NCBI RefSeq assembly: GCF_041008525.1
Contig: NZ_JBFLUG010000009.1
Location: 47,680 to 111,679, forward strand
Length of the DNA stretch: 64,000 bases
Direction: 5' to 3'
Origin: Parafrankia sp041008525
Lineage (GTDB): Bacteria; Actinomycetota; Actinomycetes; Frankiales; Frankiaceae
Part shown: positions 16,417-23,721 of the stretch, one piece after another
Position numbering within the stretch: position 1 is the stretch's first letter
Layout: every line of letters begins with the position of its first letter
Program-made: the position numbers and the translations under genes
Notes under the pieces: generated by a model
Database searches by the model: none
The model's input: the letters and a program-made list of their open reading frames with translations, nothing else
What the model was told of the DNA's origin: nothing

Positions 16417-17130
16417 CTACCGGCCCGGCGCGTCGCCGGCGGCGTTCGCCAGGTCGGCGCCGGCGATCCGCCAGGTGCCATCCGTGCCGGCCAGCATCGT
16501 GACCGCCGGTGTCGAGACGGTGATCTCGGGCTGGCCGTCGTTCGAGGCCGTCTCTCTGCGCACATTCAGCAGGAGCGCCACCTGCCCGGATGTGGTGGTG
16601 TCGGCCGCTCCGACGGGTGTGACCGCGAGCACCGTGACCGCCGACCGGGTGCCGGCGGCCCGCAGTTCCTGCCAGGCACGATCAGCCTGAGGGTCGTCCC
16701 GCCCCCCGTCCGTGCCGTCCACACCCCCACCCGGGCCGGATGCCCCGGTGAGCTTCGCGGCGAAGTCCGGGGTGAGGCAGTCGCGGGCCCGCTCGACCCC
16801 GGCCACCGGGCCGGCGTCGGTGCGCGCGTCGAAGGACTGCCACTTCTGAAAGCAGTCCCGGGCCACAGCCTGTGGATCTGTGGGATCAACCGTGGCCTGA
16901 GGTTCGGCGGTGGCGGTCGCGAGCGGCGGGCCGGGCGCCTGGCTGGCCCCCGGTGGCGGCCCACTGGTCGGCGACGGCGCCGGCTCGGTCGAAGCATCGT
17001 CGAGCGCCGCGCAGCCCACCGCCGTAACCAGGACGAGAGAGATCAATGTCACGCAACGGGCAAGGGGGTGGCACCAGGCGCTATCAGTGTGCCGAACTGG
17101 TGTTCCTCCCTCGTGCCCGCGTGGTCTCAC
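16417..17130 (-). CDS. Lipoprotein of the secretion-like locus
   Basis: A 237-residue lipoprotein whose GTG start overlaps the stop of the upstream HTH gene (GTGA), implying coupling. The n-region is long and basic; a hydrophobic core and lipobox VTAVGC (Cys about 42) follow, then a Pro/Ser/Ala linker. The mature part (about 80-237) has two Cys residues near CFQKWQSF and RDCLTPDF and ends in VTMLAGTDGTWRIAGADL. That layout resembles the NTF2/VirB8-like extracellular folds of Gram-positive conjugation proteins, but only loosely. It precedes the wall hydrolase by 47 nt. Confidence 0.7.
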   Translation of the reverse strand: MRPRGHEGGTPVRHTDSAWCHPLARCVTLISLVLVTAVGCAALDDASTEPAPSPTSGPPPGASQAPGPPLATATAEPQATVDPTDPQAVARDCFQKWQSFDARTDAGPVAGVERARDCLTPDFAAKLTGASGPGGGVDGTDGGRDDPQADRAWQELRAAGTRSAVTVLAVTPVGAADTTTSGQVALLLNVRRETASNDGQPEITVSTPAVTMLAGTDGTWRIAGADLANAAGDAPGR

Positions 17131-17447
17131 TCGTGGCCGTCCAGCCAGTCCCGAACCCGGCCGCGCCGGATCCGCCACTGATGACCCACCTTGCGCGCGG
17201 GGATCGCCCGCTCGGACAGGAGCTTGAGCACGGTGCTCTCGGAAAGCCGCAACCACGACACCAGCTCGTCGACGGTCAGCACCTCGTCGTCGTCCGCCGG
17301 GCGGCTGGAGCTCGGCATCCTCGCAGGTGGAGAACTCGAGACCACGGGAGACGCCGCCGGCTCGGCGGTCCTCGCCGCCGGCCGGGCGGGCATGCGCGGC
17401 GGGCGCGGCGGGCGCGACGAGGCCGCCGGAAAGCCGTCCTGCACCAC
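17127..17447 (-). CDS. Excisionase/MerR-type HTH DNA-binding protein
   Basis: 106 residues. The N-terminal half is Pro/Ala/Ser-rich and disordered. The C-terminal half (about 54-106) is an HTH_17/excisionase-like winged helix: VLTVDELVSWLRLSESTVLKLLSERAIPARKVGHQWRIRRGRVRDWL. Such proteins bind short sites, either as recombination directionality factors or as regulators. No integrase is in the window, so regulation of the divergent promoter region is more likely. The GTG start follows AAGGGGG. It is the first gene of the minus-strand arm of the secretion-like locus. Confidence 0.8.
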   Translation of the reverse strand: MVQDGFPAASSRPPRPPRMPARPAARTAEPAASPVVSSSPPARMPSSSRPADDDEVLTVDELVSWLRLSESTVLKLLSERAIPARKVGHQWRIRRGRVRDWLDGHE

Positions 17448-17543
17448 CCAGGGCCCCCTTCTCGACCGGCGTCAACCAGCCGTTGTGCACCGGCGAGGGA
17501 GGCTAACACCGCAATGCCTGCCCTGGCGAGCCCCAACTGGCGC

Positions 17544-17572
17544 TTGTCATACTTGAATGGCTCGTGTTACAT
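17544..17572 (+). promoter_or_regulatory. Possible sigma-70-type promoter
   Basis: TTGTCA at 17544-17549 and TTACAT at 17567-17572 are separated by 17 nt in a locally AT-rich stretch. The -10 match is imperfect. It would read toward the ParA-like gene with a leader of about 210 nt. Confidence 0.3.
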
Positions 17573-17590
17573 CGATCCGACCGCAGCCGA

Positions 17591-17620
17591 GAGTAAGTAA
17601 CAGTAAGTAACTGTAACTGG
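17591..17620. repeat. AT-rich decamer repeats
   Basis: GAGTAAGTAA, CAGTAAGTAA and CTGTAACTGG follow one another as 10-bp units, a striking AT-rich island in a GC-rich region. AGTAACAGTA at 17596-17605 is shared with the inverted repeat upstream of the STAS gene. The 10-bp phasing places copies on one face of the helix, as expected for a protein binding site. Confidence 0.6.
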
Positions 17621-17686
17621 CACCAATTGGCCAGCAGAGTGGCCGACCGAGCCCATCAGCCCGGCTCCTGACCGAGACCCACCGAT

Positions 17687-17778
17687 CAACCCGGACCAGG
17701 CAAGACAACCCGACCAGGCAAGACAACCCGGACCAAGCGATACGGCCCAGACCAAGCAACCAGCCCAGACCTGCCAGG
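17687..17778 (+). repeat. Degenerate 18-19-bp tandem array in the leader
   Basis: Five units begin at 17687, 17706, 17724, 17743 and 17761, with a core CAACCCGGACCAGGCAAGA that decays toward the last copy. The array ends at the ribosome site AGGAGGG. It has no counterpart in the protein and may be a protein-binding or RNA-level element. Confidence 0.7.
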
Positions 17779-17791
17779 AGGGCGACGGCGC

Positions 17792-20700
17792 GTGAGCGAT
17801 GTGCCACAGGCACCGTACGGTGAGGAAGGGGACGCGCGGCCCGTTTCACTGATTGGCGCGCGAATCCCTGCATCCACGCCGTTCGCGGCCGAGCTCCCGG
17901 CTCGCGACGGCGAGAGCGAGGACCGCACCGGCGCACGGGCGGCCCGCCGCCGACACCGCAGGCGCGGCGACGAGGACGAGGCCACCGCCACCGGCGGTGG
18001 TGACGGACCATGGCAGGACCAGGCGTTCCACCTCGAGGATGCGGCACCGGACGAGCCCGGCCCCACAGGCCGGTCCGGCATGTCGGGGTCAGGCCGGACC
18101 GGCATGTTCCGTGACGCCCGTGACGAGCCGCGCGGCCAGGCCCAGCGCCGCGGCCGCCGGCTGCCCCGCACCCCACCGAGCGCCGGCCGTAACGGCACAC
18201 CGGCCGCCCCCGGCGATTCCGCCCGCGGCGAGGCCGGCCGCGGCGAGGCCGGCCGCGGCGGGCGCACCGCAGCACCGCGTGCGCCCCGCCCCGAACCGCC
18301 TGTCGCCGGGGAGCCACCGCGCCGCGTCGACGTCGCCCGCGTCCCCGCCCCGGTACCCCCCGGCCGGTTCGCCGCGTCGTCACCGCTGCCACGGGTCACA
18401 GCCGCCAACCCGGCATCGGACGTCCCGGAGGACGAGCTGGCGGAGCGGAATCCGCCGCGCCGCCCGGCGCTACGGCGCGCGGCGACACCCCGCGCCGTCC
18501 CGCCGCCGACCCCCATGGGCCGCAAGGACCCGAGCTTCCCGCCCGCCACGGCGGGCTCCGTGGCCGCGCCTGCCGCACCTTCGGCGCCGTCGACCCCCAC
18601 CGGCCCGGGCACGGCGGCTCCCGCCGGCCGCACCGGTCCGGGCGTTCCGGGTGGTGCCGGCCGAGGTGGTTCGGGTGCCGCGGGCGGAAGGGGCACCTCC
18701 GGTCGTTCCGGTCTGTCTCGTTCCGGTTCGTCGGGGGGCGCGCGGCCCTCGAGCAGCGACCCGCAGGAACCACCGTCCCGCCGGGGTGGCGGGACGAGCG
18801 CGCCCCCACCGGGCCGCCGACCCACCTCGGCCGGGCCGCGCCGTCCCGGCCGCCCGTCCGCCCTCGCGCCGAGGACTCCCGCCACCGGCCCGCAGCCGGC
18901 GGTTCCCCCGCCCGCTGCCACGCCCGCCACGCCGCCGCTCGCGGCTCCCCAGCCACCTGGCGCCACGCTGCCGCCCGCCGCGTCGCAGCCGCCTCCTGCC
19001 CCCCAGCCAATCGCTGGCCCGCAGTCGCCGGCCGTCTTCGGAGCGGGCTCGGCGTCGCCCTCCGGCTGGAACGACCCGTCCGGGGGCGGCTATGAGCATC
19101 CGAGCCAGCCCGGTGGCGGGCCGGAGCAGGTCTACCCACCAGACGCCGTGCTGCCCGACCAGGCACCCGCGCCCACGGGCGAACCGGCCCCCGCAGCCGG
19201 CGCCGTCCCAGCGGGCGAGACGGCCTGGCCGGCAGGGCAGGCCTGGCCGACCGATCCCGCGTGGCCGACGGATCCGGCCTGGCCCGGCGATACCGCGTGG
19301 TCCGGCGCTCCTGCGGAGGCCGCGCCCGCGGAGGCCGCGCCCGAAACGACCCCGGCGGCCGGCCCGGCCTGGGACCGGGCCGATGCGTGGCACGAGGCAC
19401 CGGCACCGGCACCGGCCGAGATCGTGGAGGCGCTCCCGCCCGACCTGAGTGCCCAGCCGGCCGCGGACGACCAGTACGGCACGCCTGGCCAGCACAGCTG
19501 GGACGAGGTTGCGCCGTCGGCGGCCCCGGTGCCGCGGCTGGCTGCTCCGACCAGGGTGCCCGCCGTACCCGAGTCGCCTGCGGCCACGGAGAGCGACGAG
19601 GTGCCCGCCTCTACCGAGGTGGTCCCCGTCGGGCGCCGCCGCGTCCCGGCTCTCACCGCCGGAGACGAGGTACCGGCCGCGCTGCTGCGGCCGTCCACCC
19701 GCCGGCAGTGGCCCGGGCAGGAGAGCTGGGCCAGTGGGGACGGGCCCGAGCCGTGGGAGGAGATCCCGCTCCGGACCACTCTCTCGGACCGGGCGTCCAG
19801 CATCCTGCCCGGCTCGTGGCGGATCGTCGTGACCTCGCTGTTTCCCTATTCGGGTACCACCACGCTGACCGGGGTTGTCGGCCTCACCCTGGCGGGGGTG
19901 CGCGGTGAGCCGGTGCTCGGCATCGACCTCCACCCTGGAACGGAGACCCCCGGGTTCGTGCCTCCGACCTCGGCCGACAGTGTCGAGATCGACGAGTCAC
20001 GCGGTGACAACCTGGTCAGCCGGGTCGGCAGCCAGGGGCTGGCCACGGTCGCCGACATCGCCCGCCTGCGTGGCTCCGGCGCAGGTGTTCCCTCCGAGGA
20101 GACGCGGGCGCTGATCGGCGCGCGCCGCGCGGGCAGCGTCTACGACCTGGACGTCCTGCCGGTCGACCGCCCTGCCGAGAACAGCACCGAAGGCACCGGC
20201 GCCGACGACCGGTCCCCGGTGCCGGTAGACGAACCGGTCACCCCGGCCATGCTGCACGCCGTCCTCGGCGGTCTGGCTCACGCCTACCCGCTGGTCCTCA
20301 TGGACGCGCCCGCGGCCGCTCCGCTGACCCCCACCGCGCTCCGCTCCGCCGACGCGGTGATCCTGGTGACGCTGGCGACCGCGTCCGACCTGGAAACAAC
20401 CCTCGCGGACCTGACCGACCCGGAGGGCGCACTCGCCGGTGTCGGCGTGCGGGCCCGTGAGCCGGCCGGCCGCGGGCATCTCGAGCCAGGAGCACCTGAC
20501 GACGGGACAGCGGATCCGGCGCCTTCCGGGCCCGTCGTGATCGCGGCGGTGGTGTCGCCGCGGCGGGGCCGGCCCTCGCCCCGCGCTCGGAACGCCACCG
20601 CGCGGCTGGCCCGTCATGTCGACGGCATTGTGCGGGTCCCTTACGACCCTCGCCTCGACCCCAGCCGTGGCACCCCGGTACGGATTCCCCGGCTGCGGCT

Positions 20701-21028
20701 GGCAACCCGGCGTGCCTACCTGCGGCTCGCCGCCGAAACGGTGGACGCCCTCGCGGCCGTCGCCGACTCCGAAGGCGACGTGCGGGAGACCGAAGCGCAG
20801 GTCAGAGCACAGGCAGAGCCAACACCGGCGGTGGCTCGACCGACCGTCCGGCCACCCGCCGAACTAGCAACACCCAACACCTCGACGCTGCCACACACTG
20901 CCGATGCTGATCACGGTCAGGTGCCGGGCGTATCATTTGGCGACCTGCGGCCCGGAAGCCCACCCGCGCGGGTGTCCGAGCCGGATCGTCCGGGCGACCC
21001 GTCGCCCGCAGGGAGGGAACCACGATGA
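17792..21028 (+). CDS. Giant Pro-rich protein with ParA/MinD-like C-terminal domain
   Basis: A 1078-residue protein. Residues 1 to about 665 are low-complexity Pro/Ala/Gly/Arg sequence. About 675-1000 resembles a ParA/MinD-family nucleotide-binding fold: opening strand RIVVTSLFPYSGTTTLTGVV, later YPLVLMDAPAAAPLT, DAVILVTLATASDLETTL, VVIAAVVSPRRG and VRVPYDPRLD. The position of the deviant Walker A (KGGVGKTT) reads YSGTTT, without either lysine, so ATP hydrolysis is doubtful. The start is GTG after AGGAGGG. The stop overlaps the next gene by 4 nt. Inference: a scaffold or positioning factor for the secretion machine; the ATPase-fold call is moderate. Confidence 0.7.
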   Translation: MSDVPQAPYGEEGDARPVSLIGARIPASTPFAAELPARDGESEDRTGARAARRRHRRRGDEDEATATGGGDGPWQDQAFHLEDAAPDEPGPTGRSGMSGSGRTGMFRDARDEPRGQAQRRGRRLPRTPPSAGRNGTPAAPGDSARGEAGRGEAGRGGRTAAPRAPRPEPPVAGEPPRRVDVARVPAPVPPGRFAASSPLPRVTAANPASDVPEDELAERNPPRRPALRRAATPRAVPPPTPMGRKDPSFPPATAGSVAAPAAPSAPSTPTGPGTAAPAGRTGPGVPGGAGRGGSGAAGGRGTSGRSGLSRSGSSGGARPSSSDPQEPPSRRGGGTSAPPPGRRPTSAGPRRPGRPSALAPRTPATGPQPAVPPPAATPATPPLAAPQPPGATLPPAASQPPPAPQPIAGPQSPAVFGAGSASPSGWNDPSGGGYEHPSQPGGGPEQVYPPDAVLPDQAPAPTGEPAPAAGAVPAGETAWPAGQAWPTDPAWPTDPAWPGDTAWSGAPAEAAPAEAAPETTPAAGPAWDRADAWHEAPAPAPAEIVEALPPDLSAQPAADDQYGTPGQHSWDEVAPSAAPVPRLAAPTRVPAVPESPAATESDEVPASTEVVPVGRRRVPALTAGDEVPAALLRPSTRRQWPGQESWASGDGPEPWEEIPLRTTLSDRASSILPGSWRIVVTSLFPYSGTTTLTGVVGLTLAGVRGEPVLGIDLHPGTETPGFVPPTSADSVEIDESRGDNLVSRVGSQGLATVADIARLRGSGAGVPSEETRALIGARRAGSVYDLDVLPVDRPAENSTEGTGADDRSPVPVDEPVTPAMLHAVLGGLAHAYPLVLMDAPAAAPLTPTALRSADAVILVTLATASDLETTLADLTDPEGALAGVGVRAREPAGRGHLEPGAPDDGTADPAPSGPVVIAAVVSPRRGRPSPRARNATARLARHVDGIVRVPYDPRLDPSRGTPVRIPRLRLATRRAYLRLAAETVDALAAVADSEGDVRETEAQVRAQAEPTPAVARPTVRPPAELATPNTSTLPHTADADHGQVPGVSFGDLRPGSPPARVSEPDRPGDPSPAGREPR

Positions 21029-21462
21029 TCGTCGATGCTGCAGCCGCTTCGGCAGCGGTCATTCTTGCCGTGGAAGTCGACCCGGACGACTCCAAGGCGC
21101 CTGGCATCAATGCCCTGAAAGACCTGGTCAACGGTCTGGCAGCCTACGCGGTCGTCGCAGCCGTGGCCGCCGTCCTGTTGGGCGGTATCGCCTGGGCGCT
21201 CGGTGAGCGGATGGGGCTCGACCGCGCTTCGGCGGCAGGTAAGAGCGGCGTCCTCGCCGGGTTCGGCCTCGCCTTCCTGGTCGGCGCCGCCGCAGCGTTC
21301 GTCAACTTCTTCCTGGCCACCGGCGCCTCCGCTTCCAACGACTCCGATGATGCGAACAGCATGCGCCCGCCGGCCGTGGTCCAGACGTTCACCCCAGCGC
21401 CCGCTGATGACATCGTCGATGACCCCGACGTGGTCCATGAGCTTCCGTCCAGCGACTTCTAG
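21025..21462 (+). CDS. DUF6112-like two-helix membrane protein (VirB2-like)
   Basis: 145 residues, ATGA overlap with the ParA-like gene. Two long hydrophobic helices (about 38-63 and 73-102) are separated by a short basic loop, with the pattern INALKDLVNGLAAYAVVAAV, GGIAWALG and a closing AAAAFVNFFLATG. This agrees with small actinobacterial proteins (DUF6112) found next to VirB6- and PrgI-type genes and topologically similar to VirB2/TrbC pilins. The C-terminus is acidic and soluble. Family assignment is from memory of the pattern. Inferred role: a membrane subunit of the type IV secretion-like complex. Confidence 0.75.
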   Translation: MIVDAAAASAAVILAVEVDPDDSKAPGINALKDLVNGLAAYAVVAAVAAVLLGGIAWALGERMGLDRASAAGKSGVLAGFGLAFLVGAAAAFVNFFLATGASASNDSDDANSMRPPAVVQTFTPAPADDIVDDPDVVHELPSSDF

Positions 21463-21531
21463 CCGGTTCCGGAGGTATCTGGCCTCCGACATTGCGATGA
21501 TGACCCTGCCGGCAACGGAGGGGAGTGGGCG

Positions 21532-22308
21532 TTGGTGAGCCTGACGGAGTGGGCATTCGGGCGCCTGATCATCGTCATCGTCGCGACAGCCGCGGTGACC
21601 GCGATCGGGGCCGGTGGGATCGGTTACGTTGCCGGGCGGCATTCATCGGACAGCGGACCCAGGACTCCGGCCGATTCCGAACCTGTCCCCGAACAGTCCG
21701 CCGAGGCCGCTCCCGAGACACCGGCCGTGGCGGTTTCGCCCACCAGTGAGGTCCCCGTGGCAGCCAGCGACGGCCCGGTGGGTGGGCCCACCCGGGTCAA
21801 CGAGTTCGGGGTGCCCGTCGGCTACCCCCACACCGAAGCCGGCGCGATAAGCGCCTGCGGTAATTACATTGCAGTAACAAGCGTGGCGAGAAATCGCGAG
21901 CAGTCTCGATCTCGGGACGTGATTATGTCAATCTCGGACGAGGCTACCGCGGCTAGACTGTCGAAACTGCTTACCGATATCGATTCAGAGACAGCACGCA
22001 ATTTCGGAGTTCCCTCAATTCTCGCCCCACAGTTTTTGATGAATCACCGCGTATTCGGCTATCGAATCAGCGACCACAGAGAGAACGAGAGTCGGATCGA
22101 AGTTCTCTCAGCTATTGGCGCCGGCCTAGCCGAAGGTCCCCCGAATTTGCGCCCGTCTATGCACTGGGGAACCGACGTCTGTACGATTGCTTGGGATGGC
22201 TCAGACTGGAAACTTCGTGACGTTTCGGGAGGGGGAGAAGGACACGCCATGACGGAGCGGAGCTCGGAGTCCTTCGAACGCTTCGCTCTTGCAGGGGTGA
22301 CATCATGA
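21532..22308 (+). CDS. Anchored extracellular protein of the secretion-like locus
   Basis: 258 residues, with GGAGGGGAG before a TTG (21532) or GTG (21535) start. A single N-terminal membrane helix (about 8-31) and a Pro/Glu/Ala linker (about 38-75) lead to a globular part starting EFGVPVGYPHTEAGAISACGNY, a motif I associate with hypothetical actinobacterial secretion-locus proteins. Its place next to VirB6- and VirB2-like genes suits a VirB8/TcpC-like component, but I cannot confirm the fold. From about 21840 to 22250 the DNA is clearly poorer in GC and uses A/T-ending codons unlike its neighbours, suggesting a separately acquired segment. The stop overlaps the next ATG. Confidence 0.65.
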   Translation: MVSLTEWAFGRLIIVIVATAAVTAIGAGGIGYVAGRHSSDSGPRTPADSEPVPEQSAEAAPETPAVAVSPTSEVPVAASDGPVGGPTRVNEFGVPVGYPHTEAGAISACGNYIAVTSVARNREQSRSRDVIMSISDEATAARLSKLLTDIDSETARNFGVPSILAPQFLMNHRVFGYRISDHRENESRIEVLSAIGAGLAEGPPNLRPSMHWGTDVCTIAWDGSDWKLRDVSGGGEGHAMTERSSESFERFALAGVTS

Positions 22309-23714
22309 CAAGTGCTCCAGCGACAGAGATTCTCGCCGTTCCAAACCCCCTTTCAGGCATCGGTGATGCCATCTCCGGGATTGCCGGTGGGGCTGCGGAA
22401 GATTTTCTGGACTCGGTCGGCAAGGCGTTCTGTAACATGGCGGCCGATCTTTCGGCATCCGTTTTCAGCTTTGCGGCACAGAAGACCGCTGTGGATCTCA
22501 ATGCCCAGTATGTCGTCGACAACTACAACATCGTCTTCGGCGTCTCGATCCTGATCGTGACCGGTCTCTTCCTCTGTTCGTGCACCGTGGCCGCCCTGCG
22601 GGGCGATCCGCATGTGTTCGTGCGGGCCCTGGTCTCGACCGGTACGGCGGTCCTCGGGTCGTTCATCGCCCTGACGCTGCTGCAGATGATCCTCGCCGCC
22701 TCGGATGGCATGGCCGAGGCCTTCGGCAACGACAAGGAACTGGGGGCGGACCTCGTCGCCCAGCTGAGAGCATTGCCCGAACAGGGTAATTTCGCCCTCG
22801 ACCTCGTGCTGTCGCTCCTGGTCGCCATCTTCTCCTTCACCCTCTTCGTGGTGCTGTACATCCGGAAAGTCGCGATCATCGTGGTGGCGGTGTTCATCCC
22901 GCTGTATCTGGCGGGTCAGCCGACCATGACGACCAGCACCTGGATCAAGCGCGCGGCGGAGATGCTGGTCGCCCTGATCTTCGCGAAGCCGGTCATCTAC
23001 GCGATTTTTGCCCTGGGTGCGGGCATCGCCCAGGACCCGTCCGGCTCCACGGTTGACCAGACGCTGAGCATTCTCAGTGGTGTCGTTGTGATGATCGCGG
23101 CGGTCTTCTCACCGTTCATGCTCATGCACCTGCTGGGCTTCGCCGATGTTCAGCTGATGCGCGCGGTCGGATCGGCGGGCCGCCGGAGCGCGGCGTCGTT
23201 CGGGCATGGCGCGGGCGCACTGCTCGGCTCGACCTCGCGGGACACGTTCCGCGGAATCGGTTCGCGGCTGCAGACCAGGAACCGGGGAATGCTCGGCGAT
23301 GCCGGCGTGGTCGGGGGCTCGGCGGTCCCCGCCGCACGGCCCGCTGTGCGGCCGGGCCGTGGCGGGAACGCCCCGGCCGGACTGCCCGCGCGCGCCGGAA
23401 CCGCCGGCGCGGTGCGTGCCAGGGCCAACCGTTCGGGCACGCCGGGTTCGGCTGCGGCCCGCGGTGGGCGTGAGGCGCCGGCGACGGCCGGTGTGCGGGC
23501 TGCCCGCAGCACGGTCGGTGCTGCCGCCGGGGCACCCCGGTCCGTCCCGGCGAAGGCCGTCACCACCCGCGGGAGTGGCGGCGTGACCCGGGTCGGCGGG
23601 GCTGGTTCGGGTGGCGGGCGGACGTCCGGAGGCAGTGGCCCGGTGGCGAGGCCGCCGGTGACGCCGCAGGCCACGCCGCGGGTCACCCCGCCGGCGCGTA
23701 CCGGCGGCGGGTGA
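22305..23714 (+). CDS. VirB6/TrbL-like polytopic membrane protein
   Basis: 469 residues with ATGA overlap to the preceding gene. An amphipathic N-terminus is followed by about six hydrophobic helices between about 75 and 290 (for example IVFGVSILIVTGLFLCSC, FTLFVVLYIRKVAIIVVAVFIPLYLAG and VVMIAAVFSPFMLMHLLGF). The motif YIRKVAIIVVAVFIPL with downstream KRAAEMLVALIFAKP is characteristic of VirB6/TrbL channel subunits. A basic Gly/Ala/Arg-rich cytoplasmic tail (about 315-469) is disordered. Predicted role: the inner-membrane channel core of the secretion-like complex. Confidence 0.8.
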   Translation: MTSAPATEILAVPNPLSGIGDAISGIAGGAAEDFLDSVGKAFCNMAADLSASVFSFAAQKTAVDLNAQYVVDNYNIVFGVSILIVTGLFLCSCTVAALRGDPHVFVRALVSTGTAVLGSFIALTLLQMILAASDGMAEAFGNDKELGADLVAQLRALPEQGNFALDLVLSLLVAIFSFTLFVVLYIRKVAIIVVAVFIPLYLAGQPTMTTSTWIKRAAEMLVALIFAKPVIYAIFALGAGIAQDPSGSTVDQTLSILSGVVVMIAAVFSPFMLMHLLGFADVQLMRAVGSAGRRSAASFGHGAGALLGSTSRDTFRGIGSRLQTRNRGMLGDAGVVGGSAVPAARPAVRPGRGGNAPAGLPARAGTAGAVRARANRSGTPGSAAARGGREAPATAGVRAARSTVGAAAGAPRSVPAKAVTTRGSGGVTRVGGAGSGGGRTSGGSGPVARPPVTPQATPRVTPPARTGGG

Positions 23715-23721
23715 GCCGATC

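Larger units (their letters stand above)
17448..17791. other. Divergent control region of the secretion-like locus
   Basis: 344 nt between the HTH gene and the ParA-like gene. It holds an AT-rich repeat block (17591-17620), a possible plus-strand promoter (TTGTCA, 17-nt spacer, TTACAT at 17544-17572) and a degenerate 18-19-bp tandem array (17687-17778) that runs into the AGGAGGG ribosome site of the ParA-like gene. The HTH protein encoded alongside is the obvious candidate to bind here. Confidence 0.5.

Noticed and set aside
17127..17447. Excisionase gene as evidence of an integrated phage or plasmid
   Set aside because: No integrase, att-like direct repeats or tRNA target is visible; this HTH family is also common as ordinary regulators.
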